Assembly: GCA_024636295.1 (NCBI GenBank)
Contig: JAGXHI010000055.1
Coordinates: forward strand, 16,733-80,732
Direction: 5' to 3'
DNA length: 64,000 nt
Origin: Desulfuromonadales bacterium
Lineage (GTDB): Bacteria > Desulfobacterota > Desulfuromonadia > Desulfuromonadales > JAGXHI01
Below, in pieces: positions 1-8,319 of the stretch (position 1 is the stretch's first letter; each line of letters opens with the position of its first letter). The translations under genes were made by a program, and so were the position numbers. Below the pieces are notes generated by a model that was given only the letters and a program-made list of their open reading frames with translations, was not told the DNA's origin and made no database searches.

Positions 1-397
1 CCGCCGCCTGCCGGTCGCAGAGTTTCTCCATCTCGTCGTCGTCCATCGGTTCGGCGAACTTGAGATTGATCTCCTCGAAATCCTTCAACAGGTCGACCGT
101 TTCCTGAACGCCCTCCTCGACCACTTCCCTCACCGTCTTATCCACATCAACCAGCGGTTCCTGCTCCAGGTAACCAACGGTATATCCCGGAGAGAGAATC
201 GTTTCCCCCTGGAATTCCTTATCCACTCCGGCGAGAATGCGCAACAGGGAGCTTTTACCCGAGCCGTTCAGACCCAGGACCCCGATTTTCGCCCCGTAAA
301 AATAAGAAAGGGAGATGTCCTTGAGGACAGGTTTGCGATCGAAATTCTTGCTCACCCGGATCATGGAATAAATGATTTTAGTGCCTTCGTTGCTCAT
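1..397 (-). CDS. ettA: EttA, energy-dependent translational throttle ABC-F protein (5' part only; runs off the window)
   Basis: Only the first 132 or so codons are inside the window. The reading frame starts at the ATG at 395-397, with a GGAG about 8 bases upstream. It encodes MSNEGTKIIYSMIRVSK, then a Walker A (GLNGSGKSS, about residues 41-49) and the segment GYTVGYLEQEP, followed by an acidic stretch with EPMDDDEMEKL. This order is typical of the first nucleotide-binding domain of EttA-type ABC-F ATPases, soluble proteins that bind the ribosomal E site and gate elongation according to ATP/ADP level (family knowledge). The rest of the gene, including the second ATPase domain, lies outside, so completeness cannot be judged. 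Other ABC-F members are possible but less likely. Confidence 0.85.
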   Translation of the reverse strand, partial: MSNEGTKIIYSMIRVSKNFDRKPVLKDISLSYFYGAKIGVLGLNGSGKSSLLRILAGVDKEFQGETILSPGYTVGYLEQEPLVDVDKTVREVVEEGVQETVDLLKDFEEINLKFAEPMDDDEMEKLCDRQAA

Positions 398-687
398 ATC
401 GATCTCCAATGGATTATTTTTGGCCAGTTGTACACGGGAACCGGTTCCGGGTCAACAGTGATCCTCGTTTGGGAAAGTCTGCTTCACCAGGCACGGAGGG
501 GTGGGAAAAACCATTCAAAATCAAAGCCAGGCTCACCCAAAGTCGCCAAGACTCAAAGAACGCCAGAGGAAAACCACTGGAAAGACAGATTTGCCGGGTT
601 TTCTTCGCGCTTAAGCGAGGGAAGCGAGCGGGCGGGTGACAACCTGTCGATTTTGCTTTATCCGCTTCGGATCGAAACTATAATAAC
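398..687. other. Intergenic region between divergent ettA and the methyltransferase gene
   Basis: No convincing gene. Short open frames here lack ribosome sites and recognisable motifs. Around 520-580 there is sequence of the type CCAAAGTCGCCAAGACTCAAAG, which resembles degenerate dispersed intergenic repeats of the CGCAAAGACGCAAAG kind often met in delta-proteobacterial genomes (recollection, not checked). A TATAAT hexamer lies at 679-684. Confidence 0.5.
679..684 (+). promoter_or_regulatory. Perfect -10 hexamer directly abutting the methyltransferase start
   Basis: TATAAT ends three bases before the ATGATG at 688-693, and no Shine-Dalgarno sequence is visible in the gap. A start site 7 bases downstream of the hexamer would fall at about 691, on the second ATG, so a leaderless transcript is possible. 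The -35 region is poor. Confidence 0.35.
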
Positions 688-1503
688 ATGATGTACGATT
701 TCACGCGATGCAAGCTCTGCGGAGAGAAAAGCGCCATTCCCCTTTACGACCTGGGGGATACGGTCATTCATGTCTGCGCGGTGTGCGACTTTCATTTCAT
801 CGATTACCTGGACCCGGCGGACGGGACGGACGGAGGCGATGCCGAGGCGCTCGGGGAGAGCGCGAAAAGTACCATCGAGGAGCACTTGGCAGCGGACGAG
901 GCACTCACATCGGCAAGGCTCGGCCTGGTCAGGAAATACCTGGACCTGAAAGGCGCCCGGGTTCTGGATATCGGAGCAGGAACAGGCCGGTTTCTGGACC
1001 TTCTCTCCGGCGAAGGTGCGACGGGCGCCGGAATCGAGCCCAGCCGTATCCGCAGGGCCTTCGCCCGGGAGCGGTTCGGAATTGATCTGTGCTGCAAGAG
1101 AGTGGAGGATCCCTGCTGGCCGAAAAACTTTGGTGGTTTTTTCCACGCCGTCACTCTGTGGGATGTCCTCGAGCACGTCAATTTCCCGTCCGAAACGATC
1201 GCCTCGGCTTCCGGGCTTCTGAAGCCGGGAGGACTGCTTTTTATCGACACCCCATCCCGGGGCGTCGCCGCCTACAGACTCAGCCAGTGGGCCCATCGGC
1301 TCTCCGGCGGCCGGATTCACCTTTTTCTCGGCACCTTCTATTCCCGGGTCCCTTTCGGCCACAAACAGATCTTCCGCCCCGGCCAAATAACCGCCCTGGC
1401 GGAGCGCACCGGTTTTTCCGTGGAGGTCCTCCGGAGGGAATATTTCTCCAAATATCTGAACCCGGGGAAACGGATTATCCTCATCGGCCGAAAATCCTCC
1501 TGA
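688..1503 (+). CDS. Class I SAM-dependent methyltransferase with N-terminal zinc ribbon
   Basis: A 271-residue protein. An N-terminal CxxC...CxxC ribbon (CKLCG at about 8-12, CAVC near 30) is followed by a Methyltransf_23-like Rossmann domain: motif I VLDIGAGTGRFLDLL at about 92-106 and the post-II segment LWDVLEHV near 155. The SAM-binding glycines and acidic residue are present. The ribbon-methyltransferase arrangement is common in enzymes acting on sugars, lipids or proteins, but the substrate cannot be read from the sequence. The start is 688 or 691 (tandem ATG); no SD is seen. It lies 127 bases upstream of sbcD and may be co-transcribed with it. Confidence 0.8.
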   Translation: MMYDFTRCKLCGEKSAIPLYDLGDTVIHVCAVCDFHFIDYLDPADGTDGGDAEALGESAKSTIEEHLAADEALTSARLGLVRKYLDLKGARVLDIGAGTGRFLDLLSGEGATGAGIEPSRIRRAFARERFGIDLCCKRVEDPCWPKNFGGFFHAVTLWDVLEHVNFPSETIASASGLLKPGGLLFIDTPSRGVAAYRLSQWAHRLSGGRIHLFLGTFYSRVPFGHKQIFRPGQITALAERTGFSVEVLRREYFSKYLNPGKRIILIGRKSS

Positions 1504-1630
1504 GCGGAAACAGAGGATCTGCCGCTTCAGTTCCTGCAGCAGGCACCCGTTTTTCCCTCTTTTCCTTGCCCCAACAGGGCCCGCGCTGTTATCCTCTGGA
1601 CCATCAATCTCTTTTCCCACGGATCGAATC

Positions 1631-2884
1631 ATGCCCCTGCGCTTCATCCATACCGCCGACCTTCACCTGGGCAAAACCTACCGCAATTCACCGGGCGAAA
1701 TCGAACGTTACGAAGATTTTTTCCGCAGCCTTTCCGTGATCGTGGCCGCCGCCGTTCGCCAACAGGTGGATTTCGTCCTTGTCGCCGGCGATCTTTTTCA
1801 TGTCGGCCAGATCCTGCCGAGGACCTTCGCCCGCACCATTGAAACCCTCCAGCCGCTTAAGGATGCCGGAATTCCCTGCGTGGCGGTCGAAGGAAACCAC
1901 GACTGGATCCACCGGCGGGACCGCCTCTCCTGGATGGAGGCCCTCTCGGAAATGGGATATCTGCGTCTCCTGCGTCCGGCGCGCACCGAAGAGGGGGGCT
2001 ATCGCTTCGATTCCTTCGACCCAGCCAGCGGCCGGGGCGGACGGCTCGAGATCGGCGGGCGTCATCTCTACGGTCTCGGCTATATCGGCGCCCAGGCAGG
2101 CAGCCATGTGCCTCGCATCTGCGAGGCGGTGAAAACCGAAGGAAACCTGCTCCTCTTCCACGTCGGGATCTGGACCTTCTCGCCGGTGGAGATCGGCAAC
2201 ATGCACCCCGCCGAGGCGGCCCCCCTGGCGGAAGTCTTCGATTACGTCGCCCTCGGCCACGGGCACAAGCCCTACCGCGTTCAGCTCGAGAACGGGAGCG
2301 AATACGCCTTCAACCCGGGCTCCCCCGAATGCGTCAATTTCGGCGAACAGAAGTACGATAAGGGCTACTACCTCGTGGAACTGGGAGAGGATGGCCGGGC
2401 CTGCTGGGAATTCCACCCCATGCGGACCCGGCCGATGCTGGCGATGACCATCGATCTGCAGGATGCCGCCGATGCCGATGCGGCCCTGCACCGCTTCCGC
2501 GAGCAGATCGAAGCCGGGATATCGCTCGAGGATGAACGTCGCCCCCTGATTGATCTCAAACTCACCGGCAAGGTTGGTTTCCATCCTTTTGAGATCGGCC
2601 GCGAGAGGCTCCTCGCCATCCTTGACGAGGTCGTGCGTCCTCTTCATGTGGAGATCCGCAATCATCTCTCCCTGCTTGCCCGTGAGGATACCGAAACCCA
2701 GACCTTCCGCAGTCTGGCCGAAATTGAACGCGAAGTCCTCGGAGAGCTGATCGGAGCTGGAAGCGCCTGGCAGGGGAGGGAAGAGGAACTGATCCTGCTC
2801 GCCCTGTCCATCCGCGACCGGGTGCTGAAAGGCGAGACGGACGGAGAGGAGTTGCTGGGTCTTCTGGACCGCAAGCCATCTTAA
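1631..2884 (+). CDS. sbcD: SbcD/Mre11-like DNA repair exonuclease
   Basis: A 417-residue calcineurin-like metallophosphoesterase of the Mre11/SbcD family. The metal-binding motifs are visible in order: D10-x-H12 (HTADLHLG), GD at about 53-54 (VAGDLFH), GNHD at 88-91, an FHVG histidine near 178 and GHGH near 210. In the family the protein forms a complex with the SbcC/Rad50 ATPase that trims blocked DNA ends and hairpins. The next gene encodes that ATPase partner, 51 bases downstream on the same strand, so this is an sbcDC operon. Length and motif order resemble the archaeal-type Mre11/SbcD form found in Geobacter relatives. The start at 1631 (ATGCCCCTGCGC) puts the first motif at the usual distance. 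Confidence 0.9.
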   Translation: MPLRFIHTADLHLGKTYRNSPGEIERYEDFFRSLSVIVAAAVRQQVDFVLVAGDLFHVGQILPRTFARTIETLQPLKDAGIPCVAVEGNHDWIHRRDRLSWMEALSEMGYLRLLRPARTEEGGYRFDSFDPASGRGGRLEIGGRHLYGLGYIGAQAGSHVPRICEAVKTEGNLLLFHVGIWTFSPVEIGNMHPAEAAPLAEVFDYVALGHGHKPYRVQLENGSEYAFNPGSPECVNFGEQKYDKGYYLVELGEDGRACWEFHPMRTRPMLAMTIDLQDAADADAALHRFREQIEAGISLEDERRPLIDLKLTGKVGFHPFEIGRERLLAILDEVVRPLHVEIRNHLSLLAREDTETQTFRSLAEIEREVLGELIGAGSAWQGREEELILLALSIRDRVLKGETDGEELLGLLDRKPS

Positions 2885-2935
2885 AGTTAATAAAACTTCT
2901 TTTCCCTCGGAAAGACGCAAGAATCGGGGTTTTTC

Positions 2936-5365
2936 ATGCAGATTCTCTCCATTGAACTGAAAAACATCAAGTCCCACCGGGAAGCCGAATTCACTTTTTC
3001 TCCGGGAATCAACGTCCTCTCCGGTCCGAACGGGGCGGGGAAAAGCACGCTTTTCGAAGCGGTGGGGTATGCGCTTTTCGGAGTCGATGCCCGGGACTTC
3101 GTCAGCCGGGCGGACCGCTTCGTCACCTTTGGGGAGAAGCGGGGAGAAGTGATGGTGACCTTTCTGGCGGGCGAGGGGGATACCTGGCGCGTGAGTCGCA
3201 GCGTGGGGAGCAACAGCCGCTGGCTGCTGGCCCGGAAGCAGGGTGACGAATTCGAAGTGGAGGAGCACGCCGGCGCCGGAGAAACGGAGGCGCGGCTGTG
3301 CGAAATCCTCGGCCTCGATCGCGGGCGACCCCTGGCCGAGCAGTTCAGGCAGGTGATCGGCCCGCTGCAGAACGATTTTCTGGGACCTTTCGTGCTCAAG
3401 GGAGCCCGGCGGCAGGAGGCCTTCGACCAGATTCTGGGCATCGATGCATGGAGGCGTACCTTCGAGGGGACTCGTGACCTGCAGCGGGTGCTGCAGCAGA
3501 AACTTGAATCCCTGGAGGTCGAGATCGCCGGCCTTCGGGAGCAGGTGACAGTGCTGCCGGAAAAAAAAGGAGAAAGAAAGGACATCTCGCGTCAGGAGAA
3601 GGAAAAGAAAAACCTGCTTAAGAAGCAGGAGGCTGTTCTGAAGGAGCGGGAAAAAAGTCTGCAGGAGCAGGAGACCCGCAGGTCGGTTCTGGAGAAGAAG
3701 GTCGGCGAAGTTAAAATTTTCCAGGATCGGATCGAGAACGGGCGGCAGCGTATCACCGAGCAGAAGGTTCGAGTCGAAGAAGCGCAGAAGAGCCGGGAGA
3801 TCGTGGAGAAAAGCAGGTCCGGAAAGGAAGCTTTCGAGGCGGCGGAAGCGCAACTGCTGGATCTTCGCGGCCGGGAGAAGAAGCTGCGGGAATTGGAAAA
3901 GAATATCGCAGGGCGCGAAAAAGAGCACCTGCAGCTCCTTCAGCAGGAGGAGCATGAAAAAAAGGAAATCGAAGCCTCCCGCCTTCAGCTTCGGGCCGAG
4001 GCTGAGCGCCTGTTTTCGCTGGAGAAGGAAGTGCGACCGGGGCGGGAACTTCCGCAGAAGGCCGAAAGGGTGCCCCGGATAAGTCGCGATCTGGAGGCCT
4101 GCCGGGCTCGAAGGGATCAGCTGGCCGGGCGACGCGAAAGTCTGCGCGAGGGGCGCGAGAAGCTGGCGACCGGCTCCTGCCCGTTTTTCCAGGAGGAGTG
4201 TCGAAATCTCGATCCGGCCGCCGCCGATCCTTTCGCCGGACGCCTAAATGAACTCGAAGGCGAGATGGACCGCCTGCAGAAGCGGGCATCCGTTCTTGAA
4301 ACCGAGCTGACCGAGGCGCGCAAGGCGGAGAAAGACCTTGCCGTTCTCGCCGCCCGGGCCCGTGATGTTCAACGACAGAAGGATGGACTCTTAAAACGGG
4401 AGAATGTACTGGATGAACGGGAGAAGAAATGCCGTGAACTGGAGCCCTGTCTTGCGGTGACACGGGAGAGACTTGCAACTCTGCAGAAGGAAAGCGATGC
4501 TTTTGACGGCCTGGAGGAGCACATCGCGGCCGCTGAAAAGAAGCGAGCCCTCCATCAGCAGAGCCGCGATCTTTTTCAGGCCCACAACGGCATCGCGGGC
4601 GACCTGGTATCCCGTGCGGAGACCCTGTCGCACTATGAAGACTTTCTGGCCGGGCTGCAGAAGGATTGCGCGGCGAAGGAGGAAGAAGTCCGAGGACTGC
4701 AGGCGGTTTATAGGCCTGAAGCACATGAGGCGGCCCGCCATGAGCGAGATGGTCTGGTGGAGGGATCGGCCACCCTGCGGCAGGAGCTGAAGGGCCTGGC
4801 CGAAAACGGTTTACGCCTCGATCGGGAGATTGCCGCCCTGGAGAAGATCGCCGCCGAGATCGAAGCCAGGCAGGTCCGGGTTAAGGGGTTTCGGGAGAAG
4901 GATAAAATGATCAAGTACCTGCGTAATCAGGTCTTTCGCCACGTCTCCGCCAGGCTCTCCGAGCGCTTTCGCGAAGCGATCAGCAGGCAGGCCGACCGCC
5001 TTTATCGCACCATTGCCGAATCCGACGAGGAACTCGAATGGGGCGAGGGCTACCAGGTCCTGCTGCGCGATTTTGTTGAAGACGGAATCCGCGAGCGCAG
5101 CGACGATCAGCTTTCGGGGGGCCAGACCATGAGTGCCGTCGTCGCCCTGCGTCTGGCTCTTCTGCAGACGATCGGGGCCCGCATCGCCTTCTTCGACGAA
5201 CCCACTTCCAATCTGGATGTCGCCCGCAGGGAGAACCTCGCACGCGCCTTCCGCGCCATCGACATCGGTCGTGAAGAAGTGATCGAGCACTGGTACGATC
5301 AGCTCTTTCTCATCAGTCACGACGTGGCCTTCACCGAGATAACCGATCGGATGATCGAACTCTGA
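2936..5365 (+). CDS. sbcC: SbcC/Rad50-like SMC-family ATPase
   Basis: An 809-residue ABC/SMC-type ATPase with split head and long coiled coil. Walker A GPNGAGKS is at 30-37. The middle (about 190-660) is heptad-rich and highly charged, with a zinc-hook-like Cys pair CPFFQEEC near residue 415 at its apex. The C-terminal head has the signature LSGGQ at 726, Walker B FFDEPTSN at about 752-759 and an ISHD switch near 794. It partners with the preceding sbcD. At 809 residues it is shorter than E. coli SbcC (about 1050), implying shorter arms, as in Rad50-like forms. The hook is CxxxxxxC rather than strict CxxC; similar CPF(x)nC hooks occur in related SbcC proteins (family recollection). ATG at 2936 has no strong SD. 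Confidence 0.9.
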   Translation: MQILSIELKNIKSHREAEFTFSPGINVLSGPNGAGKSTLFEAVGYALFGVDARDFVSRADRFVTFGEKRGEVMVTFLAGEGDTWRVSRSVGSNSRWLLARKQGDEFEVEEHAGAGETEARLCEILGLDRGRPLAEQFRQVIGPLQNDFLGPFVLKGARRQEAFDQILGIDAWRRTFEGTRDLQRVLQQKLESLEVEIAGLREQVTVLPEKKGERKDISRQEKEKKNLLKKQEAVLKEREKSLQEQETRRSVLEKKVGEVKIFQDRIENGRQRITEQKVRVEEAQKSREIVEKSRSGKEAFEAAEAQLLDLRGREKKLRELEKNIAGREKEHLQLLQQEEHEKKEIEASRLQLRAEAERLFSLEKEVRPGRELPQKAERVPRISRDLEACRARRDQLAGRRESLREGREKLATGSCPFFQEECRNLDPAAADPFAGRLNELEGEMDRLQKRASVLETELTEARKAEKDLAVLAARARDVQRQKDGLLKRENVLDEREKKCRELEPCLAVTRERLATLQKESDAFDGLEEHIAAAEKKRALHQQSRDLFQAHNGIAGDLVSRAETLSHYEDFLAGLQKDCAAKEEEVRGLQAVYRPEAHEAARHERDGLVEGSATLRQELKGLAENGLRLDREIAALEKIAAEIEARQVRVKGFREKDKMIKYLRNQVFRHVSARLSERFREAISRQADRLYRTIAESDEELEWGEGYQVLLRDFVEDGIRERSDDQLSGGQTMSAVVALRLALLQTIGARIAFFDEPTSNLDVARRENLARAFRAIDIGREEVIEHWYDQLFLISHDVAFTEITDRMIEL

Positions 5366-5510
5366 ATGGCGTCGCAAAAGTCCGCCCTGCGGCATTATGT
5401 CGTTTTTCAGGTCCTTGACATGACCGGTGCATGCCTTCGCCCCTGAAAAACCATCAAACCTTGCAGGACGAAATTTTGTTCAGTCATCTTGTCATCGCTT
5501 TGAGACAAAG
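5366..5510. other. Intergenic stretch resembling a dispersed repeat
   Basis: The sequence after the sbcC stop begins ATGGCGTCGCAAAAGTCCG and continues without a coding frame. GTCGCAAAAAGTCC-type words recur between genes in Desulfuromonas and Geobacter genomes (recollection). No gene is seen. Confidence 0.3.
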
Positions 5511-5544
5511 AAAAAACGGGCGCCGATCGGGCGCCCGTTTTTTC
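5511..5544. terminator. Bidirectional rho-independent terminator between converging sbcC and the MotB-like gene
   Basis: Perfect hairpin: A6-ACGGGCGCC, a five-base loop GATCG, then GGCGCCCGT-T6. A-tracts and T-tracts flank it symmetrically, so it can stop transcription from both sides. Confidence 0.9.
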
Positions 5545-5567
5545 TTTCCGTCGATTTCCCTGGACGG

Positions 5568-6503
5568 TTATTCCTGATAGTAATAATCGTATCGCTTTAG
5601 TACATCCCGGGTGAAATCCCAGGCTTCCGTATAGGAAAGGCTGCTGTCCTCGGGGATGATGATCTTCACGTACAGATCTTTCCCGTAGACCTGCTTGAGA
5701 GTCTCCAGCCGCCGGTGCATGTCTTCGGTATTGAAGGTGCTGAATTCGTTTTCCCCGGGGGCGCGAAGCTGAACCTGCGCGCTGGCGCCGTTGCGGCTGT
5801 ATCGCACCTCCACGACCTGTCTTCCTTCGGCGGAACGAGCAGGTCGGATCAGCTCCTGGTATTTGGCATCCAGGTTGGTGTAATCGGACTGCAGGGCTGA
5901 AAGTCGCGATTCCGCCGCCGCCCTCTGCTGACGAAGGGTCCCGAGTTCGCTCAGGCTGGTCCGATACCGTTGCTCGAGCTGTGCCAGGGCCGCCAGCAGT
6001 TCCTCCAGCCTTTGTCCCCTCACATTGTAATCCTGTTCGAGCTGCTGCAACCGGGTTTGTGTTTGAGAAAGTTGGTCCCCCGCCAGAGATGCCTGCCGAT
6101 TTACGCTCTGAAGTTCTTCGGAAAGCCTGTCGCGTTCGGTCGTCATCGCCAGAAGTTTTTCCAGCTGTTCCGTCAGTTTCCGTCGCTGTTCCTCGGTTAT
6201 CTCTGAAAGTTGAAGATTTCGAATCCGCAGCTGAGACAGGTCGCTCTGAACCTGCGCGAGCTGCGCCTCCAGTGACTGACTCGTATGGTGTGCCTGGGCG
6301 ATCTCCGCTCTGGCCGCCCGTTCAGCACTGAGCGTGGAACGAAGTTCGGACACAAGTTCCCAATTACGCATAATAAGTACGGTGCTGGTGATGATGAAAA
6401 TCATCACGATGACCGTCATGATATCGGTGAAGGAGGGCCAGAAATTACCGTCGAGTCCTGAATCGCTGCGATTCTGCCTCAGGTCGATGAACCCATTATC
6501 CAT
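5568..6503 (-). CDS. MotB/ExbD-like single-span membrane protein with long coiled coil
   Basis: A 311-residue protein. A cytoplasmic N-terminus carries FWPSFTDIMTVIVMIFII at 21-38, a single transmembrane helix with Asp27 at its start. This is the position of the proton-carrying Asp in MotB, TolR/ExbD and ZorB stator subunits. Residues about 50-215 are an uninterrupted heptad-rich coiled coil (SELRSTLSAERAARAEIAQ onward). A small C-terminal domain follows (VEVRYSRNGASAQVQLRAPG... to YYQE), mixed alpha/beta, with no OmpA-like peptidoglycan-binding motif. The gene starts 6 bases after the stop of the MotA-like gene, so the two are almost certainly co-expressed. Probably the rotor subunit of a 5:2 proton-driven motor; the driven function is unknown. 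Confidence 0.7.
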   Translation of the reverse strand: MDNGFIDLRQNRSDSGLDGNFWPSFTDIMTVIVMIFIITSTVLIMRNWELVSELRSTLSAERAARAEIAQAHHTSQSLEAQLAQVQSDLSQLRIRNLQLSEITEEQRRKLTEQLEKLLAMTTERDRLSEELQSVNRQASLAGDQLSQTQTRLQQLEQDYNVRGQRLEELLAALAQLEQRYRTSLSELGTLRQQRAAAESRLSALQSDYTNLDAKYQELIRPARSAEGRQVVEVRYSRNGASAQVQLRAPGENEFSTFNTEDMHRRLETLKQVYGKDLYVKIIIPEDSSLSYTEAWDFTRDVLKRYDYYYQE

Positions 6504-6509
6504 TTTCGT

Positions 6510-7445
6510 TTAATGCTCCTCTGGGCCCGGAAGCCGGAACCCTTCACGCAGAATTTGCTTGATGCTCCGGATGTCCTCGGACATCGGCTTGGTTCGATGG
6601 TTCAAAATGGAGAGCAGGCCTTGAAGCTGCGTTCCGGCCTCGAGGTAATCAGCCTGCGCCGTACGCATCATTTCCGTCACTTCAGTGAGACCCTGGACCA
6701 GACCGTAGACCCGCTCCATCAGGTTGTCGGGGCTGTGAGCGTATCGCGGCATGAGATAGAGGGTGGTCACCTGTTCGACATCGCTGAGCACCTGGGTCTG
6801 GGCGTCGGTGAGTTTCAGGTAAAAATAGCCGTAAACGAGATAACAGACGATAGCCGTAATCGTGGTGGAAAGGGCTGTGGACATTCCGTGGATAACCATG
6901 CCCATGCTCCCCGGCTGCTGGGCGTCTCCCAGAATATTCGAGGCGCCTATCAGGGCGATGGACAGCGAAACGATGGTGCCGAAAACCCCCGTGAGGATGA
7001 GGATGTTGTTGACGAACTTGGGCAGGGAAATAGCGGTGCTCTCCCGCGCCACCAGCGTTGCGGCCAAGGCGGAATGATTGATGGGCGCTTTCACCCGGCT
7101 CAGGCCCAGAATGGCCTCGAAGCGGCGGGCGATAATGCTGCGCCTGTCCACGTGTGCGGCGGGGCGGAAGCTGTCTTCCTTCCACGCATCCACGAATTCC
7201 GCCAGGGCTCGCTCCTCACGGCCGTAGCGAACGAGCGCAGCCACAATTCTCCCCAGGCCGAGAAAAAACAGCGCCAGAATACCCCCATTGATGATCCAGC
7301 CGACGTAGGTCAGCTGATTCCGAAGGTAGACGTTGGCGATAAAATCCGCGCTGAGTGCAAATACAAGGGCTGCGATCACCAATACGATCACAAGGCGCAC
7401 GAGCACCCCGCGGCTGAAATTGTGCTTGAATTCGGTCATAGGCAT
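6510..7445 (-). CDS. MotA/TolQ/ExbB-family proton channel protein
   Basis: A 311-residue membrane protein with four predicted helices: about 12-36, 44-68, 146-168 and 181-206. The segment between the last two, VFGTIVSLSIALIGASNIL then GMSTALSTTITAIVCYLVYGYFY, has the small-residue and Thr/Ser-rich pattern of the MotA/ExbB channel domain. A cytoplasmic loop of about 75 residues separates helix pairs. The C-terminus is soluble and helical and includes a DIRSIKQIL segment. The partner MotB-like gene lies immediately downstream. The start is at 7445 (MPM) or the second Met at 7439; only a weak GAGA precedes it. It is not the flagellar motA by context, since no flagellar genes are nearby. It could relate to ZorA/ExbB-like motors. 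Confidence 0.75.
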   Translation of the reverse strand: MPMTEFKHNFSRGVLVRLVIVLVIAALVFALSADFIANVYLRNQLTYVGWIINGGILALFFLGLGRIVAALVRYGREERALAEFVDAWKEDSFRPAAHVDRRSIIARRFEAILGLSRVKAPINHSALAATLVARESTAISLPKFVNNILILTGVFGTIVSLSIALIGASNILGDAQQPGSMGMVIHGMSTALSTTITAIVCYLVYGYFYLKLTDAQTQVLSDVEQVTTLYLMPRYAHSPDNLMERVYGLVQGLTEVTEMMRTAQADYLEAGTQLQGLLSILNHRTKPMSEDIRSIKQILREGFRLPGPEEH

Positions 7446-7745
7446 GAGAGTCTCGCGAGCGACTCAGAACAGCGCCGCATTGAAGGTTTCCTGATAGTTT
7501 AGCGCATTTTTCATCCCATGGCAATGCTTGAGAGCACGAAGGAAAAACAAGCGGACAGCCGAGCGATACATAATGTCTCGATTCGCCCCATGTGTGCAGG
7601 GTTTTTGGAATTGAAAATGAAAGGGAAATACTCTATTTTCGCTTTTAAAAGAAATTCCGGTCCTGATCCCTTATTTTATTGTTGCCAGGCAGATGGCCGT
7701 ATTCCGTGAAATCATCGAGATCGAAAAAGAACTGAGTTCCCGATC
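7446..7745. other. Intergenic region with divergent promoters expected
   Basis: About 300 bases between the divergent MotA-like and FmdB-like genes. No gene with a ribosome site or recognisable motif is seen. AT-rich sequence around 7600-7690 is the likely promoter zone, but I cannot assign hexamers with confidence. Confidence 0.3.
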
Positions 7746-8234
7746 ATGCCCGTTTATGAATTCTACTGCAGCGAATGCCACCGGATCTTTAATTTCCTCT
7801 CGCGCCAGGTGAACACCGAAAAGCGCCCCGACTGCCCCCGGTGCGGACGGTCGGAACTCGAGCGCCGGGTATCCCTGTTCGCCATCTCCAGGGGAATGGA
7901 AGAAGAGACGATCCAGGGGATGCCGGATCTGGACGAGGAGAAGATGGAACGGGCCATGATGTCCCTGGCGGGGGAGATGGAGGGAATGGACGAGGACGAT
8001 CCCAGGCAGATGGCCCATATGATGCGCCGGCTCTCGGAGAGCGCCGGGATGGATCTCGGCTCGGGAATGGAGGAGGCGATGCGCCGTCTGGAAGCCGGGG
8101 AGGATCCGGAGAAAATTGAGGAGGAGATGGGGGATTTGTTCGATGAGGAAAACCCCTTCTCCCGGGAGAAGATTAAAGGTTTGCGACGGAAATATGTACC
8201 GCCGGCGCAGGACGAAGCACTCTATGCATTATAA
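7746..8234 (+). CDS. FmdB-family zinc ribbon protein
   Basis: A 162-residue protein. The N-terminus MPVYEFYCSECHRIFNFL followed by CPRCGRSELERRVS is the classic FmdB_N regulatory zinc ribbon (C8, C11, and CPRC near 34-37). In many bacteria it is a stand-alone protein of 70-110 residues of unknown role. Here it carries a long Met/Glu/Asp-rich C-terminal extension, ending in a KGLRRKYVPPAQDEALYAL tail. The extension is very acidic and probably helical. The start ATG at 7746 is fixed by the conserved MPVYEF. It lies 85 bases upstream of the PAP2 lipoprotein gene on the same strand. Confidence 0.85.
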   Translation: MPVYEFYCSECHRIFNFLSRQVNTEKRPDCPRCGRSELERRVSLFAISRGMEEETIQGMPDLDEEKMERAMMSLAGEMEGMDEDDPRQMAHMMRRLSESAGMDLGSGMEEAMRRLEAGEDPEKIEEEMGDLFDEENPFSREKIKGLRRKYVPPAQDEALYAL

Positions 8235-8319
8235 AGGCTTGCATGAATCGAGCACTCTCTCCATTGATGGGAGAGGGGAAGACGAAGCGAACAGGACCTG
8301 AGATCGGACTGGAATTGTA

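Noticed and set aside
658..1647. 329-residue minus-strand open frame opposite the methyltransferase
   Set aside because: It lies antisense to a gene with clear SAM-binding motifs and shows no family signature; a shadow of GC-rich coding sequence.
1688..3955. 755-residue minus-strand open frame opposite sbcD/sbcC
   Set aside because: It runs antisense across two well-supported genes and their junction; the sequence is Leu-rich without domains.
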